From Heterocephalus glaber (Eukaryota > Chordata > Mammalia > Rodentia > Bathyergidae), in the NCBI RefSeq assembly GCF_000247695.1, contig NW_004624732.1, positions 41,547,945 through 41,611,944 of the forward strand: a stretch of DNA of 64,000 bases, in the 5' to 3' direction. Made by a program: the position numbers and the translations under genes. This document shows, in pieces, positions 42,481 to 54,479 of the stretch. The notes below the pieces were generated by a model. The model searched no databases. It was not told the DNA's origin and saw nothing but the letters and a program-made list of their open reading frames with translations. The stretch's first letter is position 1; the number at the start of each line of letters is the position of its first letter.

Positions 42481-43387
42481 TTATCAACAGAAGTTTGTCT
42501 GAATATAATATCCACAAAGTAGCACCAAAATGACCAGAACCTTTTTCATCTACAAAGCCACTGCATTTAGCATAGAGACTTATTAGAAGATCTGAATAAT
42601 GTCATGTATTTACTTCCTATACTTTTTCTGTCCCATTTTCCTATCTCCTAGCATGAATTTAGTAATTGTTTGAGTTTTCCCTCTCATCAATCTACTGAAC
42701 ATTGGTAAAACTGGTTTTGATTTGGTATTTGAGAAGGAGAAATTAGGGAAGAAGTGCATCTCTCCCAGACAGCCAATAACTTTGGATATCTGACTTCTCA
42801 TGCATAAATGCAGAGATCCCTGTATATAATGTTTTCTCTGTATTTTGCTTGATGAGTCAGCATGATTCAGTGATAACTGAACATTGATACACAAATTTTA
42901 GCCTTTCAGGAAGAATTTCAATTGTTTGTTCTCCTCTTGGAGAAAGCAGATTTTAAGACAGGTTGAATTTATTCAGTCCAGAAATCCATCTTTCTAGGAC
43001 ATATAAAGGTTTACATACGAGCATATAGCACAGAAATTTTAATTGGAGTGGGTGGAAAAATTGATAGTAAACCTAGGAATTCTGACTTGGCCTTTGTGCT
43101 TTTTCTATTAGATGTATTATAATGGATATTCAAAGAAGTAAAATACTGAACAAATTTTAGAAATATTGAGATACAACATGTGGTATTCATAAATTTAGAC
43201 AAAAAAGATGTTTTGGATTTTTGTTTTTAACTATGTGCTTTAGTTGGTAGTCATGGCATACACTATATCTGCAAATTTTTTTTAGGTCTGGAAGAGACTT
43301 TTATGCTATTTTTACTCTATTTAAGGGGGACCCACATGTCTGAACCACTTCATTATATGCCTATAAAATAAAAAAAAACAGTGAAGT

Positions 43388-43460
43388 GGGATGAGGATTT
43401 AGCTCAGAGAGTGCAAGAACCTAAGTTCAATCCCTGGTACCAAAAAAAGAAAAAAAGAAA
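43388..43460 (+). repeat. ID-type SINE with internal deletion
   Basis: GGATGAGGATTTAGCTCAGA goes straight to GAGTGCAAGAACCTAAGTTC. The 20-odd bases between A and B boxes that carry GCCGCCTGCC in other copies are missing. Tail A(7)GA(6)GA. The 11 bp repeat AACAGTGAAGT lies at 43377-43387 and 43461-43471. Confidence 0.9.
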
Positions 43461-44789
43461 AACAGTGAAGTATACCTTGTATCCATGTTTCCTTCCATAA
43501 TGAGAATACAAGTAAAACAAGGAAAATAGATTAAGGTTTATATCAATCCAGAATTAACGTTAGCTAATATGTGCAAGTTACTTTTCATATGTATACAAAG
43601 AAACATGGATCACTGAGCATGTTAAATATTATAAATGAGCCTCAAACCCTAAAAGGGAGTTGTATCAGAGGTTATTAATATTCATTTAGAGTTTTAAAAA
43701 ATGTTTAAATTTTATAGCAGTGTACTTTGGAGGCTCATCATGATAAATACATAATGATGCCTTTATACCTACTCAATCTTTTAAAGTATCTCAGTCTTAT
43801 GCAGTTTATTCTTTTGACTATTTCAGATACTTAAGGTACAAAGTTTGTATTTCAGTTTTAGTAAGACCTATGAAAGTAAAGAAATTCTATCTTACATTCT
43901 GCTGGAAGGAAAATCAACTTGAAAATACTCTATAGATACTAACTGATGAAAAATAATTACAGTAGTTAAAGTTACTCAGCAAATAACCTAATTTACCAAA
44001 AAAGAAGTCACAAATGATTTATCCTAACATAAAACAGAGATCAACAATTTACATGAAATTGTCAATTAGTGAACTGAATCTAAATGAAAGCATTGATATT
44101 TTAGTATTATAATAATCCACAAGTATATGACTTCTCAGCATTTGTTAGGGAAAAATTAAATTATTATCCAGGGAATTAAGTTTTATACCTTCTATCAAGA
44201 ATTTTACACTCTTGGATTGTACTATAATTTCGTTTAGTCATCTGAGGTACAAGTGGTCAAAGATTTCACTTAACGAATAAATAATTTTCATACCAATTAG
44301 CCACATACATATAAGAGCGACATATTAACATAGAATTAAAAATTTACTCAACTTTATATGTATTCATTTCTATAACTGAGGTTGTATTTGGAAAGAAACT
44401 TCACTAAAACACTAGCACACCTTTATTAGAACAAATTTAGTCCTCCAAGTTTTTCCTAAGTATCAGTTGCAAGCTCAGAACTATTTTAGGAACTTCACAA
44501 ATAATGAGAATAGTCAGAGAACCCTGTTCCCATGAAAGACAAAAGGAATGTTACAAGTAAATTCTGTACTGTGTTACAAAACAAATAATATAAGGCTGCC
44601 AGTTAAAATATAGGACATTCAAATTTGTAAAAATAAATGTAAAATTCATATAAAGATATTAAATTTTATTGTAAATATGTCTCAATATTTCATGGCACAT
44701 ACATTAAATTTGTTTGTTCTTTATCTGAAACTCAAACTTCACAGGGTGTACTATATTTTTATTTGTTAATTCTGGTAACCACTTGGTAG

Positions 44790-45010
44790 ATGGTAGAGTA
44801 AGAAAGAAATTGGACTGCGGGAAAGAGACAGTGGATGTGGGCAGGTAAAAGTGAGTAGGTAAAGTGAAATTTGATAAAGGTTTGATGGAGGTTGATTACT
44901 TAGGCAAAGGGATATCTGAAAAAGAGATATTCTAGGCACAAGGAGAGCTTGTGGAAAGGTCCAAAGACAAGTGTTGTGTCTGGCTTGACTGACAAATAGT
45001 TTAATTTATG
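44790..45010 (-). repeat. L2 fragment, antisense
   Basis: GGGATATCTGAAAAAGAGAT followed by ATTCTAGGCACAAGGAGAGC, TTGTGGAAAGGTCC and GTGTCTGGCTTGACTGACA matches the reverse L2 stretch 'gatatctgggggaagagcattccaggcagaggg..gcaaaggcc'. Confidence 0.55.
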
Positions 45011-45034
45011 ATGTAAAAGAAAGCCAATGACTTA

Positions 45035-45350
45035 GTGGATAAACACTGTCAAGTTGATTGGCTTGAGAACTGCCTAAGATATTAGCAAAGCATTCTCTGG
45101 GGTTTGTCACAGTGGGTCATTGAGTCATGACATTGTGACTTGGTCATTTCCTCTCTTGTGCCATTCCCTTGATGTTTCCAGATGCCCTGAGGTGAGCAGA
45201 TTTGAGGTAGGCTCCAGAATACCCTTCCACTATGATGTTTCTACCTTGGAGTCAGCAAGACCCTGGACCAAACCTTCTGAAACCACGAGACAAATAAACC
45301 TGTGCTTTGCTCCTTTAACTTTTGGGTGTCTGGGAAGCTGATTAATATAC
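45035..45350 (+). mobile_element. MaLR-type LTR (MST/ORR1-like)
   Basis: Ends CACGAGACAAATAAACCTGT followed by GCTTTGCTCCTTTAACTTTT, GGGTGTCTGGGAAGCTG and ATTAATATACTACA. This fits the AATAAA-containing R region and 3' end of a MaLR-type LTR. Confidence 0.5.
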
Positions 45351-46071
45351 TACAACTTACCAGAGGTAAAGAAATGTCTTAGAATTGCTGTGTCTGTTAC
45401 TAATATAATTAACATATGGGCTGACCTTTCAGAATCATATTTTCTTGCAACAAATACCTGTAATTCCTTTGTTTTAAAGAAATGCCAATTCAAATGTATG
45501 GCTTAAGAAGAGGTAGTGATTTATTTTATCTCTTTCAGAAATTAACTGGTTTCTAACATAGGTAAACTACTTCTTTCATTTATGAGGTACATGCATATAG
45601 CTTAGCACTAATACTGGAACAAAGTAACTTAATTGTTTTTTAAAATGGAATCCAGGTTAAAATAGTTTCGTTAAAAATGGTTAGTTTCTTTTCAAACAAA
45701 TCTTAACTATAATTCTAGTTGGACTAAGGGTAATGATGTAATTGTATTCTTTGATTGAAAATGGAAAGGTTTTATTTAGTGATATTCTCCTGAGCCCTAT
45801 AAATCTACCTAAATTCTAAATATAAAATGATAAATTTATTCAATTCTTAGGTATAGAAGAAATGACCATATTATTTTAAAAACATAATTTTCTAAAAGAC
45901 ATTTAATTCAGCTTAACATCTCATTTATTAAATAACAGAACTACGTATCTATATTTTCAAAATTGACTATTAAATTTGAAACAAAATGCAAAAGTGTATT
46001 TCTCTTTCTAAACATATACATATTAGAACAACCACTTGCCTCCTGAAAATATTAGCTCTCCTTCTACTCTT

Positions 46072-46077
<6 letters not shown>

Positions 46078-46110
<33 letters not shown>

Positions 46111-46189
46111 TTTGGTACTAGGGATGGAACTAAGGACCTTGAGCTTGCGAGGCAGGCGGAAGAACCAGTGAGCTAAATCCACAGCACTG
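46078..46189 (-). repeat. ID-type SINE, antisense, with (TTTA)n tail
   Basis: A tetranucleotide run of ten or more TTTA units, then GGTACTAGGGATGGAACTAA, GCTTGCGAGGCAGGCGGAAG and AACCAGTGAGCTAAATCC. The 11 bp repeat CTCTTTTATTT lies at 46067-46077 and 46190-46200. Confidence 0.95.
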
Positions 46190-46199
46190 CTCTTTTATT

Positions 46200-48400
46200 T
46201 TCTATGTCTAATCACAGCTTCATTGCTATTAATGCCTTCCAAGATAATACTGTTTTTTGTTTCTTTTTGCTTGAAGGTAGGATTGATGAGTACTTTACAT
46301 AATACAATGTTCTGTGTATTAAAAACAACCAAAATTTCAGCCTTAAATATAAGGCATTGAGTAATTAACAATGTGATTCAGATCAGGGTGATACGTAAAA
46401 ATAATTACTCTGTTGTGAACAAAATTATTAATATATATATATATCAATTATATATAATTATATATATAATTTTTCATTTACTAGTAGAAAGAGTGTTACA
46501 CATTAAAATATTATTTCATATAATATCTATAGAGAATTCCGTTATGAAGCCAATGTAAATACATGTGTTTGTGACATCTAAATAGCACAAATGTTTTGTG
46601 TTTGACAAGAGATGTTAATTTTTGGCTTATAAGCCAGACCCAGAATAAAATACAAAAAAAAGTCATGGTAGAAAACCTAAAACTAAGAAATTTTATCTCT
46701 TAAATAGAGATGTGCAAATTGAGATTTAAGATTCCATTATTTCTAATCTTTCAGCAGTTGTCTGCTAATTGGATTAACTGTCTTTCTTTTGTGAAAGGAA
46801 TCTCTGATTACATATTCTGAAAGATAACCTCTGACTTTGAGTTCCAGACCCTGACTGAACTTCTAGAAACTATTTATAGTAAATATTATAATGAATTATA
46901 ATCATCTACGTATATGTTTACATTTGTTGCTAGATTGAGTTTATATGATAATTTATATGAAATTGTAGCGGTTTGTTTCTTCAAGAAAGAAGAACTTAAT
47001 GATTAAGAGGATTCGAACCTAGGGTTTTGCTAGAGATGAGTCTTATGTATCGTCAACTACATGATCTGAATCTTCTCCCTCTCCCTCTGTTTACTGACCT
47101 ATGCATAGTGTTAATGATACCTTTCTTATACAATACTTTTTGGTTGAATTTATTATGTATAAAATGCTTAAACTTCCTGAGACAAAATAAATATTTTGTG
47201 TTAATTCTCACTTTTAACTGCTTTATTCATTCTCATAATACCTAGTGAGTGGTTAAGAAATATTTTGTCACACTTCAAGTGGCTAATAATGTGTGAGTAG
47301 AAGGATAAATGAATAGATCACGAAAACAAACTGAAATAACAGTACTTGTTATTAAAGCTTGAATATATTACAAAAAAATATTCTATGTTAATTCTCTACA
47401 CAATTTATTTTCAGCATCTACAAAGTTCATTTAGAATTGAAATTCCTCGTAAATAATTAGTTCCAATCAATGACATAGATCACATTTTGCTGAAGGGTTA
47501 CATTATCTTACAATAAATACTTCAAATGAATAGTTCAATAAGTATCTAGTAAAATCCTAGAAAATTTCTGATCAAATTCAAATCATTTGAAAACACTACA
47601 GATTAATAATACAATGATTAAAATATTTAATCATTTTTAAAGTGAGAGTGAAGATAAAATCCATAGCTTCTTTAATATTTGTTTGAAGATACAGTTAGAA
47701 ACCTAATGAAAAAGCTTAGTTCCTTAATCAGATTTCTTTTCTCTATTTCTGTTTAAAGAATGATGCTTGTGATATGTTGGCTATATTTATAATTTGTTTG
47801 AAATACGACTAAAAGAACCTTTGTGGCAAAGCTATATAGCAGTAACATTCAGAGTCTGATAGTCTGAAATGAAGCAAGCTTTAACATACTGCTAAGACAA
47901 GAGTTAGTTTTATATAAGCCATCATTGTGGAATGGTTCTGTACTGAATTTCATTCTGTTAAAGAGGTCACTCTGTAATTCCAATGACGCTTTTAGAAATA
48001 GCTTAACCATACTGTACACAATAGAATGCCAAGGCTAATGTCTGTATTTTAATTAAATGCATGATCACAAACTCAGTTGTGCCCTGAGTGAGAATATAAT
48101 ACAACTTCATGAGGGTACAGTTCATCTCTGCTCTACTTAGTTGCAAACCTTCTATATGAATGACTAAAAATAACCTACAGTTAAAAGCATATGCTGATAT
48201 CAATGATAAGACTGGAAAAATATTTCTCCTATAGCTTAATATTCTTTAATAATTATGAAATTAGTAGGCATTCAGAGATGAGATAGAGACAGGCCAGAGA
48301 TCATTTCTCAATATAACTGTTCAACAAGAAGGAAAACACATTCAATGTTGCTATAAATTATTGCAAGTGGTCTTCTCAGGGTTGGAGGCAGCAAATTTCC
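46200..48400. other. AT-rich intron with a TATA-rich palindrome
   Basis: Includes a (TA)n-type self-complementary stretch at about 46428-46472 (ATATATATATATATCAATTA then TATATAATTATATATATAAT). No gene or repeat family recognised. Confidence 0.5.
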
Positions 48401-48730
48401 AAGTCCTTTTTTTTTTTCTTTAATTCCTTTATTGGTACATTTTAGGTATACAATATGTTTACATTTATCATTGGGTGTTTGTACCTGTACATGATGTATC
48501 TTGGTTCTTATTTTTTTCCCCCTTACCTGTGCGCCCTTCACCTCCCAACACTTCCCTATTTACATAAATTTCATTTCCATTTTTTTTCTTTTCTTATAAT
48601 TTTTCCTTTCCCTTCTTTCCTTTCATCTCCCACCATCCCTACAACTTCAGACCTTTTCCTATTTCAAATTATCAATTATTCATTTTCATCCTTATTTACA
48701 CTTTCAGTTTCTCACACTAGAGAAACTATT

Positions 48731-49085
48731 NNNNNNNNNNNNNNNNNNNNNNNNNNNNNNNNNNNNNNNNNNNNNNNNNNNNNNNNNNNNNNNNNNNNNN
48801 NNNNNNNNNNNNNNNNNNNNNNNNNNNNNNNNNNNNNNNNNNNNNNNNNNNNNNNNNNNNNNNNNNNNNNNNNNNNNNNNNNNNNNNNNNNNNNNNNNNN
48901 NNNNNNNNNNNNNNNNNNNNNNNNNNNNNNNNNNNNNNNNNNNNNNNNNNNNNNNNNNNNNNNNNNNNNNNNNNNNNNNNNNNNNNNNNNNNNNNNNNNN
49001 NNNNNNNNNNNNNNNNNNNNNNNNNNNNNNNNNNNNNNNNNNNNNNNNNNNNNNNNNNNNNNNNNNNNNNNNNNNNNNNNNNNNN
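48731..49085. other. Assembly gap (355 N)
   Basis: A run of N inside the L1, between ORF2 residues ..STNNKCWW and the 3' UTR motif AATAGTTTCTCTAGTGTGAG. It hides the ORF2 cysteine-rich end and the start of the 3' UTR. Open frames through it are artefacts. Confidence 1.
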
Positions 49086-49089
49086 CCCC

Positions 49090-51707
49090 ACCAACATTTG
49101 TTATTGGTTGATTTCTTGATAGCAGCCATTCTTTCTGGGGTGAGGTGGAATCTCAGTGTTGTTTTCATCTGCATCTGTCAAATTACCAATAATGCTGAAC
49201 ATTTTTTCACACATTTCTTTGCTGTTTTTACTTCTTTGTCTGAGAAGTGTCTCTTCATTTCAGATGCCCATTTTTGAACTGGGTCTTTGAATTTGGGGGG
49301 GGTCTGATTTTTTTTTTACTTCTTTATATATTCTAGTTAGTAGTCCTTTGTATGAGGTACAGCTTCTAAAATTTTTTTCTCAGACTGTAGGTTGTTTCCT
49401 AGCTCTGCTGGTGGTTTCTCTTCCAGGGCAGAAGCTTTTTAATAAGATAGGGTCCCAGTTGTTGATTCTTTGTGCTACTTCCCGGGCTACTGAGGTTTTG
49501 TTCATAAAGCCTTTTCCGATGCCAATGTCTTCAAGAGTTCTACCTAACTTATCTTCCAGCAAGTTTAGTGTTTCTGTCTTGATATTTAGATCTTTAATCC
49601 ACTTCGATCTTAGTTTAGTGCATGGTGATAGATATGGGTCTAGATTTAATCTCTGGCAGGTTGAAATCCAGTTTTTCCAGGAGCATTTATTAAATAAGAT
49701 ATCTTTCCTCCAATGAGGGTGGTTGGTGCCTTTGTCAAAGATGAGGTGGCTGAGTAAGCCTGGAGTTGTTTCTGCATCTTCTAGTCTATTCCACTGATCC
49801 GTGGTTCTGTTTCTTGGCCAGTACCATGCTGATTTTATCACAGTAGCTTTGTAGTATAATTTCAAGTTGGGGATTGTGATACCCCCAGCCATGTCTCTGT
49901 TGCCTAGAATTGCTTTTGCTATTCTAGGTCTCTTTTGGGTCCAAATGAAATTTTGGGTTGTTTTCTCTATTTCTGTGATGTGCATTGTTGGAATTTCAAT
50001 CAACATTGCATTAAATCTATATAGTAATTTTGGAAATATGGCCATTTTCACTATATTGGTTCTTCCTGCCCAGGAACAAGGGATGTCTTTCCACTTCCTG
50101 ATATCCTGCTCAATCTCGTTTTTCAGAGTGTTGTAGTTATCAGTGCAGAGGTCTTTTGCTTCCTTTGTTAGATTTATTCCTAGATATTTCATTTTTTTGG
50201 ACACTATTGTAAAAGGAATTATTTCCCTAATTTCTCTCTCAGTGATTCTGCTATTTGTGTATAAGAAGGCTATTGTTTTTTGAGTGTTGACCTTGTATCC
50301 AGCTACTCTACTGAATCTGTCAATTAAGCCTAGAAGTCTTTTGGCAGTTTTTTTGGGGTCTTCCATGTAAAGTATATCATCAGCAAATAATGACAGTTTA
50401 ATTTCTTCCTTTCCTATCTTTATTCCTTTTATTTCTTTCTCTTTTCAAATTGCTGTGGCTAATGTTTCCAGAACGATATTGAACAGGAGTGGTGATAGTG
50501 GGCATCCTTGTTTGTTCCTGATTTTACCACGAAAGTTTTCAGTTTTTATGACTTAGTATGATGTTGACTGTTGTTTTTTCATAGATAGCTTTAATCAGTT
50601 TGAGATAAAGACCTTCTATTCCAAATTTCTGTAGGGTTTGATTCATTAATTTTTTGTATCATTCTCTTTGTCTCCATTGCATTCATTTCTGCTCTGATCT
50701 TTATAATTTACTGTCTTGTATGAGCTTTGAGTTTGTTATGTCCTTCTTTTACTAGGAGCTTGAGGTTCTGCATTAGGTTATTTATTTGAGTTTTCGCTGT
50801 TTTCCCAATATGGGCATTCACTGCTATGAATTTCCTGTGTAGAACTGCTTTCATTGTGTTCCACAGATTCCTATATGTTGAACTGACAATATCATTTACT
50901 TGTAAAAATTGTCTAATTTCTTCTTTAATTTCTGCGACCCATTGGTTGTTCAGGAGGGTGTTATGCACTTTCCATGTGTTTGTGGGAGTTTTGCAATTTC
51001 TTATACTATTGATCTCCAATTTTATTGTACTATGGTCTGATAATATACAGGGGGTAACTTCAATTCTTTTACATTTACTTAGGCATCTCCCATGAGCTAG
51101 CATGTGGTCTGTTTTGGAGAATGACCCATGTGCAGCTGAAAAGAATGTGTATTCTGATTTTGTGGGGTGGAACACTGCATAAACATCTATTAAGTCCATT
51201 TTTTCAATAGCTAGGTTCAGTTCTAGAATTTCATTGTTAATTTTTGGTCTAGATGATCTGTCTGTGATAGTGGGGTATTAAGGTCCCCACTACAATTGTA
51301 TTAATGCTTATTTGTTTTTTCATGTGCATTGATATTTGTTTTATATAGTTGGGGGCATTTGTATTTGGTGCATATATATTTAGGATTGTCATCTCTTCCT
51401 CTTGGATTGTTCCCTTCACAAGGATGTAGTGACCATCTTTGTCTCTCTTAATTACTTTTGGTTTGAAATCTACCTTGTCTGCAAATAAGACTGCTACCCC
51501 TGCTTTTTTCTGGGTTCCTCTCATGTGGAGAACTGTTTTCTATCCTTTTAATTTCAGTCTATGAATTTCTTTTTGAGTTAGGTGTGTTTCTTGTATACAG
51601 CATATTGTTGGATTTTGCTTCTTAATCCATTCTCCCAGTCTATTTCTTTTGATTGGTGAATTGAGGCCATTAACATTGATAGTTACAATTGATAGATATT
51701 GACTCAT
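49090..51707 (-). pseudogene. L1 ORF2 remnant (endonuclease/reverse transcriptase)
   Basis: ORF2 of an autonomous LINE encodes an APE-type endonuclease, a reverse transcriptase and a Cys-rich end. The start is taken at ATG 51707 (MSQYLSIVTINVNGLN), preceded by the spacer motif TCATGACAAGG. The endonuclease INVNGLN and QETH motifs are readable. Near 51280 the catalytic GDFN-type site reads D-L-N in a shifted frame after a 1-base loss. A block with AAHGSFSKTDHMLAH and ILSDHSTIKLEI follows (51199-50708). The first half of the reverse transcriptase is missing, with a join near 50636-50640. After it come [13 protein letters not shown] residues across a frame break and FADD at 50376-50387. The C-terminal 328 codons (50366-49380) are open and include GINLTKEAKDL and NFIWTQKRPRIAKAIL. 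It is dead. Confidence 0.9.
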
Positions 51708-51809
51708 CCTTGTCATGATATTTTACTGTTTTTGGCTATTTTATTTATTATTTTTTCCCCTTTCCCTTTAGTTTCTTACTTTGCCTTGTGGCTTCCCTCT
51801 GTTGGTCCT

Positions 51810-52963
51810 CATGGACTTGTGACCTTCATTGTCTTTTTCTAAGATATTGCTTAGAGTTATTTGGAGTGCTTGTTTGGTGTTCATGAAATTTCTCAGGTGT
51901 TCATTGTGGAACTATGTAATTTCCCCATCAATTTTGAAAGATAATTTTGCAGGATACAACAGCCTAGGTTGGAAGATATTTTCTTTTAGGGCTTGAAATA
52001 GTTCACTCCAGGCTCTCCTTGATTTGAGGGTTTGTGTTGAGAAGTCTGCCATGACTCTGATGGGCTTTCCTTTCTAGGTGATTTGTTTATTTTCTCTAAT
52101 TGCCTATATGATTTTGTTCTTCTGTTGGGTTTCTGGGATCTTGACTATTATATGTCTAGGTGTAGTTTTTTTTTTATTATTATGGCTAGTTGGAGTTCTA
52201 TATGCCTCACTTATCTGTACGTCCAATTCTCCACCTCTGTCTCGGAAGCTTTCTACTATTACTTCTGTGAACAGATTTTTTTGTGTCAATTGTACGGTCT
52301 CCTGTTTTTTCATGGACTCCTATCAGACTTAGGTTATTCTTCTTTACATCATCTAGCATCTGCTATATTGATTTCTTGTTGTCCCTCACTATTTTGATGA
52401 AATCTCTGTTTTCATGGTCCTCAACCTCAATTCTGTCTTCTATATCTGATATTCTATCTTCAGATTCCCTTAATCTGCTCTACATGCTTCCAATGGAGTT
52501 TTTAATCTCCTGAATATCTGTTCGAATTTGTTTCATGGATTTCATTACTTTCTTACATTGGGCAATCATGGTTTCCATGTCTTTCTTATGCTGGGCATTC
52601 ATGGCTTCCAGCATGTTTCTGAGCTCATCTATTTCTTTTATCTGTTTCTGTTCTAGAGCCTCTAATCATATCTTTCACTCTGCTCACCACCTCTGTAGTT
52701 ATCTGGGAAATCATTTCTGTTTTGAATTTTTCTAGATCCTCATTCATCTGTTTTGTTACTTCCTGTGCTCTCAGTTCAGGGTGTCCAGGTGATTGATTAT
52801 TAGACTTTTCCACCTCCTTTCCCCCAGAATTTGCCTTCTGTGATGTGGAAGTCTGAGTTTGTGCAGTACTTAAATGTCTTCTCATTTTTGTTTTTGGTAC
52901 TGTACTTGGTTTAGTTCCTGGGTTGATATTTTGAAGTTGCTTATTGTAAATATCTTTGTTCAT
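51810..52963 (-). pseudogene. L1 ORF1 remnant (RNA-binding chaperone)
   Basis: ORF1p is the trimeric RNA-binding partner of ORF2p. The N-terminal part (112 codons from 52963) carries KMRRHLSTAQTQTSTSQ and SPGHPEL and stops at TGA after DKRNR. The coiled-coil part then continues in the +1 frame (DELRNMLEA). The RRM region is in further broken frames, e.g. 52313-52104 with LDVQISEAYRTP and HIIVKIPETQQKNK. Multiple frame changes and stops make it inactive. Its frame break after the N-terminus is at the same aligned base as in the plus-strand copy at 57109-57134. Confidence 0.85.
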
Positions 52964-53489
52964 GTATTTAGAACACTTATGGAATGATTGCTTCTCAGAG
53001 GTGTCTTCCAGATATAGCTGGTCTTTAGGTTTTGAGTCTCTAATGGCACTGAGGCTGTCTCATTTCCATTATACCAGGATTGAAAACTGATTAGATCAAT
53101 CACAACACCTTAGCCCAAGTGATACAATCAGTAACACAATAACATCAAGTACCTCGTATAAAATGACAATTTGTGGTAGTTATTAATCTATCACCTTTAA
53201 CTGTGTGAATTAAATCAAAAGCAAGGACCAATCCAACATATGTTTATAGTGAATAAATTCTTCAACATAGTAACTTTACCCTTCGGGATGGTGGGTTAGA
53301 AGGAGTTGGGGATGGAGGGATAGGTAAGTAGAAGTATAGGGGAAGGTTAGCAGTGAGACCAGAGGGCACAGGCAAGAGAAGGAAAGAGAAGAAAAGAAAG
53401 ATAAAGAAGAAATACAAATTAGGGCCAGAACAGGAACAGAAAGGGAGATGAAGAACAATGTGGGACATGAAGAACAATGTGGGACAACA

Positions 53490-53544
<55 letters not shown>

Positions 53545-54400
53545 AGAGAGGAGAGAGGAGAGAGGAGAGAGGAGAGAGGAGAGAGAGAGAGAGGAGAAAA
53601 GAAATAAAAAAGAGAAAAATTAAAATTTGAAAAGAGTAGCAAAGAAAAAATATTAAAAATAAGAGCAAAAAATAGTGCTAATTTTGAAAATAACAAATAG
53701 AAGATGAAAATGAAGGACTTCCTTCAGGGTATGTCTCTGCTGTCACAATAGACAACGTGGGCAGCAGTGTGCAGTTATAAGTCAATGAGTCTCAGTAAGC
53801 CAGAAACAGACCTGTGAGATTCAGGCAGATTTCTGGCTGGAAGTCCAAAGTTGAGCTCCCTGTCCTCCTGCAGGGTTGAACTCTGCCAGATTCTACTGCA
53901 GGTTCCAGCTTCCTTTCCACTGAAGATAGTCCAGGTTCCGATGGGAGGTGATCATCCCTCCAACTTACCAAGCACGGTAGTCTGGAGTTCCTTTATCACA
54001 GAGATTCTCTTCACTTTTCCAGTGGGCTTCAGTTTTCACCAGGGAGCCTGAGACCTTCTCTCTGTTGTTCACTTCTGCAGCTCAGGACAACAGTATTTAT
54101 GTCCTCTTGTGCCTCTGTACTGTGGATCCAAGCAGCTGCACAGCCAAGAGGCCAGAGGTGGAGGGCTGGGGGGAGGGGCTGTGGTTGCAGGTGCCGCACA
54201 GCTAAGCTGGTGGCTGGTGGGCATGCCCAGGTGGTCCTCACCTGTTTGGTCTCCTGGTTTCAAGTGGGCATAGAGAGCTGGACTGAGCAGAGCACAGTCT
54301 GCCCGTTTCTGCTCTGTCCCCCTGGCTAAGCTGGCGGCTGGTGGGTGTCTCCATGTCCTTTTAATCACTAGCCTCCGTGTTGAGGTAGTCAGTATGGGGA
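52964..54400 (-). promoter_or_regulatory. L1 5' UTR / internal promoter region
   Basis: Non-coding sequence upstream of ORF1 on the minus strand. The distal 350 bp (about 54050-54400) are clearly GC-rich in an otherwise AT-rich intron, as expected of an L1 internal promoter. A GCTAAGCTGG/GGCTGGTGGG motif occurs at 54201 and 54324, 123 bp apart, suggesting a monomer-like repeat. The middle holds a long GA tract. The boundary with the intron at about 54400 is approximate. Confidence 0.6.
53491..53597 (+). repeat. (GA)n tract inside the L1 5' UTR
   Basis: About 24 GA units, then GGAGAGA units, 107 bp of pure purine on the plus strand. A 19 bp tandem duplication (ATGAAGAACAATGTGGGAC) lies just upstream at 53449 and 53468. 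The long S/L-rich and RE-rich open frames here are repeat products. Confidence 0.95.
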
Positions 54401-54479
54401 GAGGCCAGAGGCAATAGTATATGTTCTTCACCTCATTTCCTAAATAAATGTATCACTCAGGCAAGAGCAGTGTCTGCTA

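Larger units (their letters stand above)
48405..54400 (-). mobile_element. Near full-length L1, antisense to window, inactive
   Basis: On the minus strand the order is a 5' UTR of about 1.4 kb (54400-52964), ORF1 remnant (52963 down), spacer, ORF2 (start ATG at 51707), then a purine-rich 3' UTR with CCAATAAA and poly(A), seen as poly(T) at 48408-48418. It is inactivated by stops and frameshifts in both ORFs, by an ORF2 deletion of about 0.7 kb and by an unresolved gap. It has the same orientation as LRP1B. I could not find a matching duplication next to the 5' end, whose position is approximate. Confidence 0.9.

Noticed and set aside
48455..49174. Open frames running across the N block
   Set aside because: They are open only because N codons are not read as stops. 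The visible ends are L1 3' UTR and ORF2 C-terminus.
53262..53696. Long Ser/Leu- and Arg/Glu-rich open frames
   Set aside because: Direct product of the GA tract and purine-rich L1 5' UTR.
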